Source of the DNA: Demequina sp. NBRC 110056
GTDB lineage: Bacteria > Actinomycetota > Actinomycetes > Actinomycetales > Demequinaceae
Reading direction: 5' to 3'
Assembly (NCBI RefSeq): GCF_002090155.1
Contig: NZ_BBRM01000002.1
Location: 885,354 to 949,353, forward strand
DNA: 64,000 nt
A program made the translations under genes and the position numbers. Shown here in pieces: positions 28,683-36,081 of this stretch. A model generated the notes under the pieces. It was not told the origin of the DNA, made no database searches, and worked only from the letters and a program-made list of their open reading frames with translations. Each line of letters begins with the position of its first letter. The first letter of the stretch is position 1.

Positions 28683-29248
28683 TCGGCGCTCGGGGACGAG
28701 GCCGGGTCGAGCGGCGGGGCCGTCTGCGATCGCACCACGGCCACCATCATCGACCACAGCTTGGCGTCCTCGGAGCGCTCGCGCTGCAGGTGCTTGTCGA
28801 ACACAGCCTTGAGGTCGTCGGACAGCTCGTCGCGCTGCTCGCGCGTGAGCCACAGCGGCTCGTGGCGCATGCCGAAGCGATCCTCACGCCAGGCGTCGCC
28901 CCCGACGGCGAGGTGCTCGGCGGTCGACTGCACGATCAGGTCGGCGAATGTCTGGGCGGCGCCGAGCAGCTCCTCGGGCGTGCCGGAGGTGAAGGTGTCG
29001 GGAGTCATCACCGCGTTCGCGGCGACCATCGAGTAGGTGCGCTCGATCGCGCCTCCGCGCCGTGTCTCGGAGACCACCTCGATGATCTCCGCGTCGTGCA
29101 GCTGAGCGATCGCGCGATAAAGCGAAGCCTGCGGGACGTCCTTGAGGAGCTCGCCGATCTGGCGCGTGGTGAGGTCGTCCGCGCTCAGGGCGATCACGAC
29201 CCTCATGCGGACGGGATGCAGCAGCAGCCGCGCTCTCTCGTTCGACAT
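28679..29248 (-). CDS. winged-helix transcriptional regulator (ArsR/HTH_20-like)
   Basis: 189 aa. The N-terminal DNA-binding domain reads LLHPVRMRVVIALSADDLTTRQIGELLKDVPQASLYRAIAQLHDAEIIEVV, with a beta-hairpin wing at ETRRGGAIERTYSM. The C-terminal helical part (TREQRDELSDDLKAVFDKHLQRER) likely dimerises or binds an effector. The ATG at 29248 follows a weak ribosome site. It is convergent and overlapping with the DUF1304 gene, so it does not share a promoter with it. The target is unknown. Confidence 0.85.
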   Translation of the reverse strand: MSNERARLLLHPVRMRVVIALSADDLTTRQIGELLKDVPQASLYRAIAQLHDAEIIEVVSETRRGGAIERTYSMVAANAVMTPDTFTSGTPEELLGAAQTFADLIVQSTAEHLAVGGDAWREDRFGMRHEPLWLTREQRDELSDDLKAVFDKHLQRERSEDAKLWSMMVAVVRSQTAPPLDPASSPSAD

Positions 29249-29353
29249 GCTTGCGAGTCTAGACACGCAAAAGCCCTGGATCGGACACATTCCTTCGGTT
29301 TCCCGCGCATTTCCGCATCGTTGCCGCGCGGTGTGCTGGCGCCGTGACCGGTC

Positions 29354-29734
29354 TCAGGCCTTGCGCTCCCCCAGGCCCAGCTCCATCTGCTTCTGCCACC
29401 AATGCGGGTCGTACCGCTTGAGCGGATCGGGGTCGTAGGCGCGGCGCACGCCGTCGAGCATCACCTCGGTGTCGGCGATGTCGAGCACGCCGTCGGGGTC
29501 GCGGATCGCGATCGACGGGGGCTGCGTGAGAGCCTCGAGCGCGAAGTCGTGGATGACATCGTGGGCGAGCACGTGCGCCTGCGCGCGGACCGAGTGCTGC
29601 CCCAGCACGGTGGCCGTGACGATGACGCGCCACCGCTCACCCTCGTGACGCACGAGGTGCCCGGCCGCCTCCAGGCGGGCGAGCGCATCGGCCCCCACGG
29701 GACCGACCTCGATGGCGATCTGCACGCGCTCCAC
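29354..29734 (-). CDS. hypothetical protein
   Basis: 126 aa with a GTG start at 29734. It opens ERVQIAIEVGPVGADALARLEAAGHLVRHEGERWRVIVTATVLGQHSVRAQ and ends with KRYDPHWWQKQMELGLGERKA. A mixed alpha/beta soluble protein is likely. The composition matches neighbouring genes, supporting a real coding region. No family recognised. It lies 51 bases downstream of the methyltransferase-like gene on the same strand. Confidence 0.55.
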   Translation of the reverse strand: MERVQIAIEVGPVGADALARLEAAGHLVRHEGERWRVIVTATVLGQHSVRAQAHVLAHDVIHDFALEALTQPPSIAIRDPDGVLDIADTEVMLDGVRRAYDPDPLKRYDPHWWQKQMELGLGERKA

Positions 29735-29785
29735 GAGGCCAGTGTCGCACCGGGCGACCCGCGTGTCAGCAGGGATCTTGGGGGC

Positions 29786-30253
29786 TCAGCCGCGCCGTCG
29801 ACCCAACCCCGGGATGAACTTGCCGGTGCGCGCGGCGTACTCCGCGTAGCCGTCGTAGGCCTCGACGAGGTAGCGCTCCTCGGTCCGGCCCTTCACGTCG
29901 AAGAACACTGAGAGGACGACGATGGTCGCGTAGCACCACGCGCTGCCCGACCCGACCGCGACGCCCAGGCAGATGAGGATCAGCGCCGAGTACATCGGGT
30001 GGCGCACCCAGCGGTAGAGCCCGCTCGCGGCGAGCCCCGCGCGGTTGGGCACCGGCGACGGCGTCAGGGACGCTCCGAGGTTGCGGCCGGAGCCGAGGAC
30101 CCCCGCCGCGCCGATCAGTACGAGCGCGATCGACACCGGCAGCGAGGACCACCAGTGCGGCTCGGCGTCGAGCAGCGCGGTGACCGCCACGGCGAGGAAG
30201 AGCAGCCCCTGGACGCCGACCATGCCCCACGCTCTGACCTGCCGCCGCTCCAT
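29786..30253 (-). CDS. isoprenylcysteine carboxyl methyltransferase-family membrane protein
   Basis: 155 aa. The C-terminal GLYRWVRHPMYSALILICLGVAVGSG and KGRTEERYLVEAYDGYAEYAARTGKFIPGLG segments are diagnostic for the ICMT/PEMT-like family (RHPxY...EExxL...YxxY). Four hydrophobic helices are expected, with S-adenosylmethionine as the probable methyl donor. Bacterial members act on unknown small molecules or lipids. The ATG at 30253 is chosen over an in-frame codon 30 residues upstream that would add a non-hydrophobic tail. Confidence 0.85.
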   Translation of the reverse strand: MERRQVRAWGMVGVQGLLFLAVAVTALLDAEPHWWSSLPVSIALVLIGAAGVLGSGRNLGASLTPSPVPNRAGLAASGLYRWVRHPMYSALILICLGVAVGSGSAWCYATIVVLSVFFDVKGRTEERYLVEAYDGYAEYAARTGKFIPGLGRRRG

Positions 30254-30328
30254 TCCGCCAGCGTACGTGCACACGATGGTGCTACCGTTCCGACCGCCCC
30301 GGGGCGACCGCTCGACCCCACCCGTCCC

Positions 30329-30423
30329 GACAGTTCCGAACATGGCAGATCCGCCACGCCGCGCATCGGCCCGCCTGACGGCCGTGCGGCCGGCGTGTTC
30401 CGTCCGGGATGTTCGAAACTGTC
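30329..30423. repeat. 95-bp structured intergenic element (copy 1)
   Basis: The ends are inverted repeats: GACAGTTCCGAACAT (30329-30343) against ATGTTCGAAACTGTC (30409-30423), 14 of 15 paired. An inner pair CCACGCC / GGCGTGT can form a second stem. The same architecture, length and core words recur at 32627-32721 in the same orientation. A GCGCATCGGC word lies in its middle. It sits 65 bases downstream of the acyltransferase stop, so it could also terminate that transcript. Confidence 0.7.
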
Positions 30424-30488
30424 GCGGAGCGCGGGAGCGTCGGGGTGCGCCGGAGCGCCGATGCGCGGGTTGGCTCGGCCGTCCGCGC

Positions 30489-31601
30489 TCAGGCGGTCTT
30501 GGCGACCGCGACGGCCTGCGGATCCGCCGCGGGCGGCTGGTTCACGTCGATCCAGGCGTCGACCTTGGCCCACCAGTCGTACAGCCACGCCTCGCGCTCC
30601 TTGCGGCCCTCGGGCGCGTCGCCCGCGAGCCAGCCCTTGAGGACGATGCGCTTGTCGACCGGCAGCTCGCGCCAGATGTCTCGCACCGTGCTCAGGCGTT
30701 CGAGGCCGGTGTGGGCGAGGAAGACGACCTCGGCCTCGGGGCACGCGTCCATCGCCGCGAGGACGCCTCCGGCGTGCGGCGGCATCACGTGCGGCATGGC
30801 CTCGGCGCGGTCGGCGAGCTCCCCGTGGCCGCCCGCGCGCAGCTGCGCGATGCGGCGCTCGCGGCGCTTGGGGGTGGCGTTGCCGCCCTCGGGGAAGATC
30901 AGCAGCGCATCGTTGTCGTCGAGGCCCTTCGCGAGCTGGCCCACTGAGGCGGCGCCGCCGGCGGAGCCCGGCTTGCGCTTGCGCCGTGAGGACACGAAGC
31001 GGGTGGGCAGGCGGTTGAGGAGGACGTCGATCGCCGGGTCCCACTGGAGGGTGTCCTTGAGCACGATCGCGGGCTCGCGGTCGAACCGGTTGATGAGCGA
31101 CTCGACGATGATGAACGAGTCGGCCGGGCCGGCGTGACGGCTCACCACGATGAGGGGCTTGCCGGGAGCCATCGCGTCGATGTTCGCGTCCTCGGAGACG
31201 ATCTGCAGGCGCAGGATGCGCCGGGCCCACCGGAACAGCGACTTCAGCATTGCGCCGGCGAGGCGGTAGTGCTCGTACTCGAAGCGCGGCGAGCGGATCT
31301 TCCAGCCGAACCCGGAGACGATCCACAGGCCGAACATCCACACCAGCGCGATGGCGTCCCACATCAGGTACAGGCCGACCATGAACAGCACGCGCAGCGG
31401 CCGGACGCGGCCGGGCAGAGCCCAGGCGACGGCGCCCGCGACGATGATGCCCAGCCACAGCGCGGTCGGCGTCCAGAAGAACGCCAGCAGGATGATCAGC
31501 GGCGCGAGGACGATGCGCCGCACCCACACGGGTGGCAGCCCCCACGAGATCCGGCGGCGGCGCCTGCGCTCGCGCACCTCCTCCGGGCTCGCGCCGCTCA
31601 T
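30489..31601 (-). CDS. lysophospholipid acyltransferase (PlsC-like)
   Basis: 370 aa. Three hydrophobic segments (about 30-60 and 70-97) precede the acyltransferase domain. The catalytic HX4D motif is SRHAGPADSF (His156, Asp161), and the acyl-acceptor motif is LLIFPEGGNATPKRRERR, an FPEGGN in place of the usual FPEGT. It would acylate a lysophospholipid such as 1-acylglycerol-3-phosphate. Its ATG overlaps the stop of the patatin gene by four bases (ATGA), so a lipase and an acyltransferase are coupled, suggesting phospholipid remodelling. Confidence 0.88.
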   Translation of the reverse strand: MSGASPEEVRERRRRRRISWGLPPVWVRRIVLAPLIILLAFFWTPTALWLGIIVAGAVAWALPGRVRPLRVLFMVGLYLMWDAIALVWMFGLWIVSGFGWKIRSPRFEYEHYRLAGAMLKSLFRWARRILRLQIVSEDANIDAMAPGKPLIVVSRHAGPADSFIIVESLINRFDREPAIVLKDTLQWDPAIDVLLNRLPTRFVSSRRKRKPGSAGGAASVGQLAKGLDDNDALLIFPEGGNATPKRRERRIAQLRAGGHGELADRAEAMPHVMPPHAGGVLAAMDACPEAEVVFLAHTGLERLSTVRDIWRELPVDKRIVLKGWLAGDAPEGRKEREAWLYDWWAKVDAWIDVNQPPAADPQAVAVAKTA

Positions 31602-32422
31602 GCGCCCGCCTCGTCGAGGTAGGCCGCGGTCGCGTCGTAGGCGCGCTCGATGCGCGCGTGGGTCCGGTCCATCTTGCGGAACGACGTGAGCTTCGCGTCG
31701 GCGGCGTCCGCGCCTCCATAGGGAAGGATGTGCAGGTCGACGTGGTCGGGCACGGCGTCGCGGTCGCGGAAGAACCGGTGACGGCGCGAGATCTCGAAGG
31801 CGACCTTCGCGACGTCGGACGGCTTCTCAGGGACCGTGAGCGGCTCCTCGATGCGGCCCACCTGCAGCACGTACACGGTGGTCGCGCCGCGGCGGATGGC
31901 CTCCGACAGCGGGATCGAGTTCACGACGCCGCCGTCGATGTAGTGCTCGCCGTCGATCTCGACGGGCGGGAGGGCCGCGGGCACTGAGCACGAGGCGAGG
32001 ACCGCCTGGATCAGCGGGCCGGAGTCGAACCACGTCTCTGCGGCGCGCTCGATGCTCGCCGCGCAAACGGCGAGGGGGACCTCGAGGTCCTCGAAGCGCG
32101 CCTCGGCGCCCACCATGTCCGCGATCAGCTCGCGCAGGGGCTCGGGGTCGTTGAGGTGGGTGCGCGATTGGGCGAGGCGGCGCAGCTGACGCGGCCACCA
32201 CTCGCCGTAGACCGCTCCGGCCTCGGGCGACGCCCAGGCGCGCTCCAGGCGCTCGACCACCGATGGGGTCGGGTTCGCGGCGACGGCCGAGCCGTTGATG
32301 GCGCCGATGCTCGTGCCGACCACGAGGTCCGGCTTCACCCCCCGCTCGAGCAGGGCGCGCAGCATCCCGACCTCCACGGCGCCGCGCACGCCGCCGCCTC
32401 CCAGCACGAATGCGACCGTCAT
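31598..32422 (-). CDS. patatin-like phospholipase (RssA-type)
   Basis: 274 aa. The oxyanion loop FVLGGGGVRGAVEVGML, nucleophile elbow GTSIG (Ser38) and DGG motif YIDGGVVNSIP (Asp163) complete the Ser-Asp dyad of patatin hydrolases. There is no signal peptide, so it is probably peripheral to the inner face of the membrane. It heads a two-gene operon with the overlapping PlsC-like acyltransferase; together they could run a deacylation-reacylation cycle. The operon is bracketed by two related 95-bp elements. Confidence 0.92.
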   Translation of the reverse strand: MTVAFVLGGGGVRGAVEVGMLRALLERGVKPDLVVGTSIGAINGSAVAANPTPSVVERLERAWASPEAGAVYGEWWPRQLRRLAQSRTHLNDPEPLRELIADMVGAEARFEDLEVPLAVCAASIERAAETWFDSGPLIQAVLASCSVPAALPPVEIDGEHYIDGGVVNSIPLSEAIRRGATTVYVLQVGRIEEPLTVPEKPSDVAKVAFEISRRHRFFRDRDAVPDHVDLHILPYGGADAADAKLTSFRKMDRTHARIERAYDATAAYLDEAGA

Positions 32423-32626
32423 GGCTCCACGCTAGTGGGAGCGCGCGCCGCCGGCCGGGCTCGCACCGCGGGGCGGGGCTGGTCGGGCGTTGGTCGGGCG
32501 CTGGTCGCAGCGGTCGCCCTCGCCCCCGGCCGGGACTCCTCCGGCACTCTCGTGCTCGCGCCGGACGTCGGACTCGGACTCGACGTCGACCGGGGCCTGC
32601 ACCCCGGCTCTGGGGCCCCGGCCGGT

Positions 32627-32721
32627 GACAGTGCGAACCAAGTCTTCGCGCGCCACGCCGGCGATCGCGCTTCCTGGGCTCGTCTCGCGGCGTGTCGACA
32701 CGGAATCTGGTTCGTACTGTC
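32627..32721. repeat. 95-bp structured intergenic element (copy 2)
   Basis: Terminal inverted repeats are GACAGTGCGAACCA (32627-32640) and TGGTTCGTACTGTC (32708-32721), 13 of 14 paired. The inner GCCACGCC and GGCGTGTC can pair as in copy 1. Both copies are exactly 95 bp and place the shared words GCCACGCC, GGCGTGT and GTTCG..ACTGTC at nearly the same offsets. It lies about 205 bases upstream of the patatin gene. Confidence 0.7.
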
Positions 32722-32743
32722 GAGGCGCGCGTCGTCGCCACGC

Positions 32744-32847
32744 GTACCGCTCAACACAGGGCTGGGACTCACGTGACTCGCGAGGCGCATGAGCATCCCC
32801 CTGGGCCCCATGTGCCACATCCGCACCCGCTGTGTGTTGAGCGGTAC
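32744..32847. repeat. 14-bp inverted repeat with ~76-base loop upstream of dipZ
   Basis: GTACCGCTCAACAC (32744-32757) is the exact reverse complement of 32834-32847. It occupies the region 75-175 bases upstream of the dipZ ATG. The arms are unrelated in sequence to the 95-bp elements next to it. The possibilities are a regulatory RNA hairpin, an operator pair or the ends of a small element. Confidence 0.6.
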
Positions 32848-32919
32848 ACGGGGCCGTGCGCGAACGCGGGACCTGCCCGCGCGACCCAACCCCCGCATCG
32901 GCCGCTCCGAAGACCCGTC

Positions 32920-34623
32920 ATGATCACCCTCGTGCTCGTCGGCGTCGTGTCCGGCATCATCACGGCCATCAGCCCGTGCGTCCTTCCGGTGCTGCCGGCG
33001 ATCCTCACCAGCTCGATCCAAGACGGGGCGGCCTCCAAGCGCCGCCCGATCGTCGTGGTCGCGGGACTGGTGACGAGCTTCGCGGTCTTCACGCTGCTGG
33101 GCGGCATCCTGCTCAGCTCGCTCGGGCTGCCCGACGACCTGCTGCGGTGGACCGGCATCATCGTGCTCGCGGTGGTCGGCCTGGGACTCGCCATCCCGCC
33201 GTTCGGCGAGTACCTGCAGAAGCCGTTCGAGCGCATCGGCCCCCCGCAGCTCAACCGGGACGGCAACGGCTTCGTGATGGGCCTGGCGCTGGGCCTCGTC
33301 TTCGTGCCGTGCGCCGGCCCGATCCTCGCCTCCATCACCGTGCTCGCCGCCACCAACGGCCTCAGCTGGGGCCTGGTCGCGCTGACGCTGAGCTTCTCGG
33401 TGGGCATCTCGATCCCGTTGCTCGGGTTCGGGCTGGCGGGTCAGGCGATGGGCAGCCGCATCAAGGCGGTCCGCGAGCGCCTGGGCGCGATCCGCATCGC
33501 CTCGGGCGTGGTGCTCGTGCTCACCGCGGCCGTCATCGCCACGAACGTCGCCGAGCCGCTGCAGCGCTGGGTCCCTGGCGTGCTCGCGCAGGCTCAGGAG
33601 TCCATCGAGGACAACGACTCGGTCCGCGGCGAGCTCGACACGCTCGCCGGCCGCGAGGACGCCGAGCCGGCGAGCGGCGACGCGCTCACCTTCGACCAGT
33701 GCGCGGACAGCGCGCCCGACGAGCTGCTCAACTGCGGCCCCGCCCGCGACCTGGTGGGCATCCAGGAGTGGCTCAACACGGACGGCGAGGAGCTGAACCT
33801 CGAGCAGCTGGCCGCCGACGGTGAGGTGGTCCTCATCGACTTCTGGACCTACTCCTGCATCAACTGCCAGCGCACCTTCCCGTACCTGACCGAATGGGAC
33901 GACCGCTACGGCGACGACGGCCTCACGATCGTGGGCGTCCACTCCCCCGAGTTCGCCTTCGAGAAGGTCGTCGGCAACGTCGAGGACGCCACGCAGCGCT
34001 ACGGCATCGAGTACCCGGTCGCCATCGACAACGACTTCGAGACGTGGCGCACCTGGGACCAGCGGTTCTGGCCGGCGCACTACCTCATCGACACCGACGG
34101 CGTGGTGCGCCAGGTGCACTACGGCGAGGGCGCCTACGCGGACACGGAGCTGCTCATCCAGCAGCTGCTCGACGCGGCGCCGCAGATGGCCTTCCAGGAG
34201 GACGACGAGGCCGGCCACACCCGCGGCCGCACCCAGGAGACGTATCTGGGCTACGGCCGGCTCCAGTGGGCGCACAACGCGGACCAGGTGGTCCGCGACG
34301 AGGAGGTCGACTTCACCTTCGACGGCACCCTCGAGCGCGACCACTTCGTCTACGAGGGCGAGTGGACGCTCACCGACGAGTACGCCCTGGCAGGGGACGA
34401 TGCGCGCCTCAGGATCTACTTCTACGCCGCCGACGTGCACCTCGTCATGGCGGGCGAGGGGGAGGTCACGGTGCGGCTCGCGAACGACCCGGACTACGAG
34501 CGCACCATCGAGGTCGACGGCACCTCCGACCTCTACACGCTCTTCGAGGGCGAGCCCACCCAGGACGTCATGGAGCTCGAGTTCACGCCGGGAATCGAGG
34601 CGTACGCCTTCACGTTCGGGTGA
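32920..34623 (+). CDS. dipZ: DipZ: CcdA-type membrane domain fused to thioredoxin and carbohydrate-binding-like domains
   Basis: 567 aa. The N-terminal CcdA/DsbD membrane domain (about 1-215) opens GVVSGIITAISPCVLPVLPAI, with the conserved Cys-Pro, and has FVPCAGPILASI as the second redox Cys region. After an acidic linker (about 215-285) comes a TlpA/thioredoxin domain with CxxC at Cys313-Cys316 (TYSCINCQRTFPYL). The C-terminal about 160 residues (LGYGRLQWAHNADQ onward) match the beta-sandwich end of mycobacterial DipZ. It carries reducing power across the membrane to extracytoplasmic thiols. SigK/RskA and two lipoproteins follow. Confidence 0.92.
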   Translation: MITLVLVGVVSGIITAISPCVLPVLPAILTSSIQDGAASKRRPIVVVAGLVTSFAVFTLLGGILLSSLGLPDDLLRWTGIIVLAVVGLGLAIPPFGEYLQKPFERIGPPQLNRDGNGFVMGLALGLVFVPCAGPILASITVLAATNGLSWGLVALTLSFSVGISIPLLGFGLAGQAMGSRIKAVRERLGAIRIASGVVLVLTAAVIATNVAEPLQRWVPGVLAQAQESIEDNDSVRGELDTLAGREDAEPASGDALTFDQCADSAPDELLNCGPARDLVGIQEWLNTDGEELNLEQLAADGEVVLIDFWTYSCINCQRTFPYLTEWDDRYGDDGLTIVGVHSPEFAFEKVVGNVEDATQRYGIEYPVAIDNDFETWRTWDQRFWPAHYLIDTDGVVRQVHYGEGAYADTELLIQQLLDAAPQMAFQEDDEAGHTRGRTQETYLGYGRLQWAHNADQVVRDEEVDFTFDGTLERDHFVYEGEWTLTDEYALAGDDARLRIYFYAADVHLVMAGEGEVTVRLANDPDYERTIEVDGTSDLYTLFEGEPTQDVMELEFTPGIEAYAFTFG

Positions 34624-34771
34624 GTTCTCGCCGGCGTCCGGGAGGGACGCGAAGGTAAAGCCCTTGACCGAAGTTTTGCCCCGCTCGGCGTGCGAAAAGG
34701 GACGAACCGGGCGTCAATGGAAGTGGCGGGTCACGGTGGCCCGCCGTCCCATGACTCTGGAGGCATTCCAC

Positions 34772-34915
34772 ATGGACGTTCGCAAGGCTGCAGTTCCCCT
34801 CGTCATCTTCGCGGGGGCCACGCTTCTTGCCGGGTGCGGCGACAGCACCTCGGGCGATGGCGACGACATGGAGTCGACCATGGAGGCAACCATGGAGGCG
34901 ACGACGGGGGCCTGA
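34772..34915 (+). CDS. tiny Met/Asp/Glu-rich lipoprotein (47 aa)
   Basis: A signal peptide MDVRKAAVPLVIFAGATLLAGC ends in lipobox LAGC (Cys22). The mature peptide is only about 26 residues, GDSTSGDGDDMESTMEATMEATTGA: acidic with repeated MEST/MEAT units. GGAGG lies 8 bases before the ATG, supporting translation. It is paralogous to the 87-aa lipoprotein at 35116 (same signal type and same Cys-Gly-Asp start). It lies between dipZ and sigK. A role in surface metal binding or as a methionine oxidation sink is possible but unproven. Confidence 0.72.
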   Translation: MDVRKAAVPLVIFAGATLLAGCGDSTSGDGDDMESTMEATMEATTGA

Positions 34916-34930
34916 CCCACGTCACTCACA

Positions 34931-34956
34931 GGGGCGGCCGGGAATCCGGCCGCCCC
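34931..34956 (+). terminator. strong hairpin after the mini-lipoprotein gene
   Basis: GGGGCGGCCGG (34931-34941) pairs perfectly with CCGGCCGCCCC (34946-34956) across a GAAT tetraloop and is followed by TTCG. It starts 15 bases after the stop at 34915. The short pyrimidine tail is weak, but an 11-bp GC stem here is the clearest intrinsic-type terminator in the window. Confidence 0.75.
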
Positions 34957-35115
34957 TTCGCATGCTCGACACGCGCATCGGCGCACAAGACACGCAGACC
35001 CTGCGAGCGCATCGGCCCTCCCCCGGGAGCCGTGCCGACCCATCCGGCCGCGCGGCCGCCCCGAAGGCCTGGTGTCGGGCGGTCCTGTCCGGCGGACACC
35101 ACCAGGGAGGAAACC

Positions 35116-35379
35116 ATGCCCACGCTTCGCACCTTCGCCATCCCCGCGGTCATCCTGCTGTCCGGGACCCTGCTCGCGGGATGCGGCGACGACACCGAAC
35201 CTGCCTCCGACTCCGACGAGATGATGGAGGAGACCATGGAGTCCACCGAGGACGCCATGATGGAGGACGACGCCATGGAGGAGGACGACTCCATGGAGGA
35301 CGACTCGATGGAAGAGGACGACTCCATGGAGCACTCGGAGGACGCCATGGAAGAGGACGCCATGGAGGACGAGGGCTGA
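35116..35379 (+). CDS. Met/Asp/Glu-repeat lipoprotein (87 aa)
   Basis: The signal MPTLRTFAIPAVILLSGTLLAGC has lipobox LAGC (Cys23). The mature about 64 residues are almost entirely Met, Glu, Asp, Ser and Ala, in repeats of the type EEDDSMED / AMEEDAM, with about a dozen Met and a single His. Such a polyacidic, Met-rich surface peptide could chelate Cu(I) or other cations or scavenge oxidants; this is inference. AGGGAGG precedes the ATG. It is 19 bases downstream in order of dipZ and the 47-aa paralogue, with sigK following 45 bases later. Confidence 0.78.
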   Translation: MPTLRTFAIPAVILLSGTLLAGCGDDTEPASDSDEMMEETMESTEDAMMEDDAMEEDDSMEDDSMEEDDSMEHSEDAMEEDAMEDEG

Positions 35380-35424
35380 CCAGCCGATACTCGGTACATG
35401 GCTTCGGGCGACGAGGAGGACCGC

Positions 35425-36081
35425 ATGAGCGCTGAGCGCCACCTGCGCGCGGTTCCCGACGCACGCCCGGTCACGGGTACCGGCTCGGGTGAGGGGGCGG
35501 CCTCCGGGGCTGAGCGGGCCCCGGGGCATGCCGCCGACCTCGCCGACCTCCTCGAGCGCACCGCGCGCGGCGACACGGACGCCTACGAGCAGCTGTACGG
35601 CCTGGTCGCGGCGTCGGTCTTCGGCCTGGCGCTACGGATCGTGCGCGACCGCGGCATGGCCGAGGACGTCGCCCAGGAGGCGCTTGTTGAGGTGTGGCGT
35701 CGGGCCACGCGGTTCGACAGCTCGGCCGGCACGGCGCGCTCGTGGATCCTCACCATCACGCACCGTCGGGCCGTGGACCGGGTCCGTTCGGAGCAGGCGC
35801 ACACCGACCGGGTCGCGGCGCACGGACGCGTCGACGACGTGGGCCCCGAGGACCAGGACGCCGTGGTCGATGCGAGCTACCGCGAGTGGGAGGCGGCCCG
35901 TGTCCACACGGGGCTCGCCACGCTCACGGAGCGCCAGCGCGAGGCGCTCGACCTGACCTTCTTCCGCGGCTTCACGCATCGCGAGGCCGCCCACGCGCTC
36001 GACATCCCGCTCGGCACCGCGAAGGCCCGCATCCGCGACGGCCTCATCAAGCTACGAGACTCCCTGGGGGTGGAGCGATGA
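35425..36081 (+). CDS. sigK: ECF sigma factor, SigK-like
   Basis: 218 aa. Region 2 is DTDAYEQLYGLVAASVFGLALRIVRDRGMAEDVAQEALVEVWRRATRFDSSAGTARSWILTITHRRAVDRVR. Region 4 is LTERQREALDLTFFRGFTHREAAHALDIPLGTAKARIRDGLIKLR. This pattern and the RskA partner place it with SigK. It contains no cysteine, so the disulfide switch reported for mycobacterial SigK cannot operate here. I prefer the ATG at 35425, which has GAGGAGG just upstream, over one at 35398. Its stop overlaps the rskA ATG (ATGA). Confidence 0.9.
   Translation: MSAERHLRAVPDARPVTGTGSGEGAASGAERAPGHAADLADLLERTARGDTDAYEQLYGLVAASVFGLALRIVRDRGMAEDVAQEALVEVWRRATRFDSSAGTARSWILTITHRRAVDRVRSEQAHTDRVAAHGRVDDVGPEDQDAVVDASYREWEAARVHTGLATLTERQREALDLTFFRGFTHREAAHALDIPLGTAKARIRDGLIKLRDSLGVER

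Larger units (their letters stand above)
32423..32919. other. 497-base gene-free region rich in inverted repeats
   Basis: I see no convincing gene between the patatin start and the dipZ start. It holds the promoters of both divergent operons, the second 95-bp element (32627-32721), a 14-bp inverted repeat with long loop (32744-32847), several GGGGCC-rich hairpins around 32590-32625, and a GCATCGGC word near 32896, 25 bases before the dipZ ATG. Confidence 0.6.
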
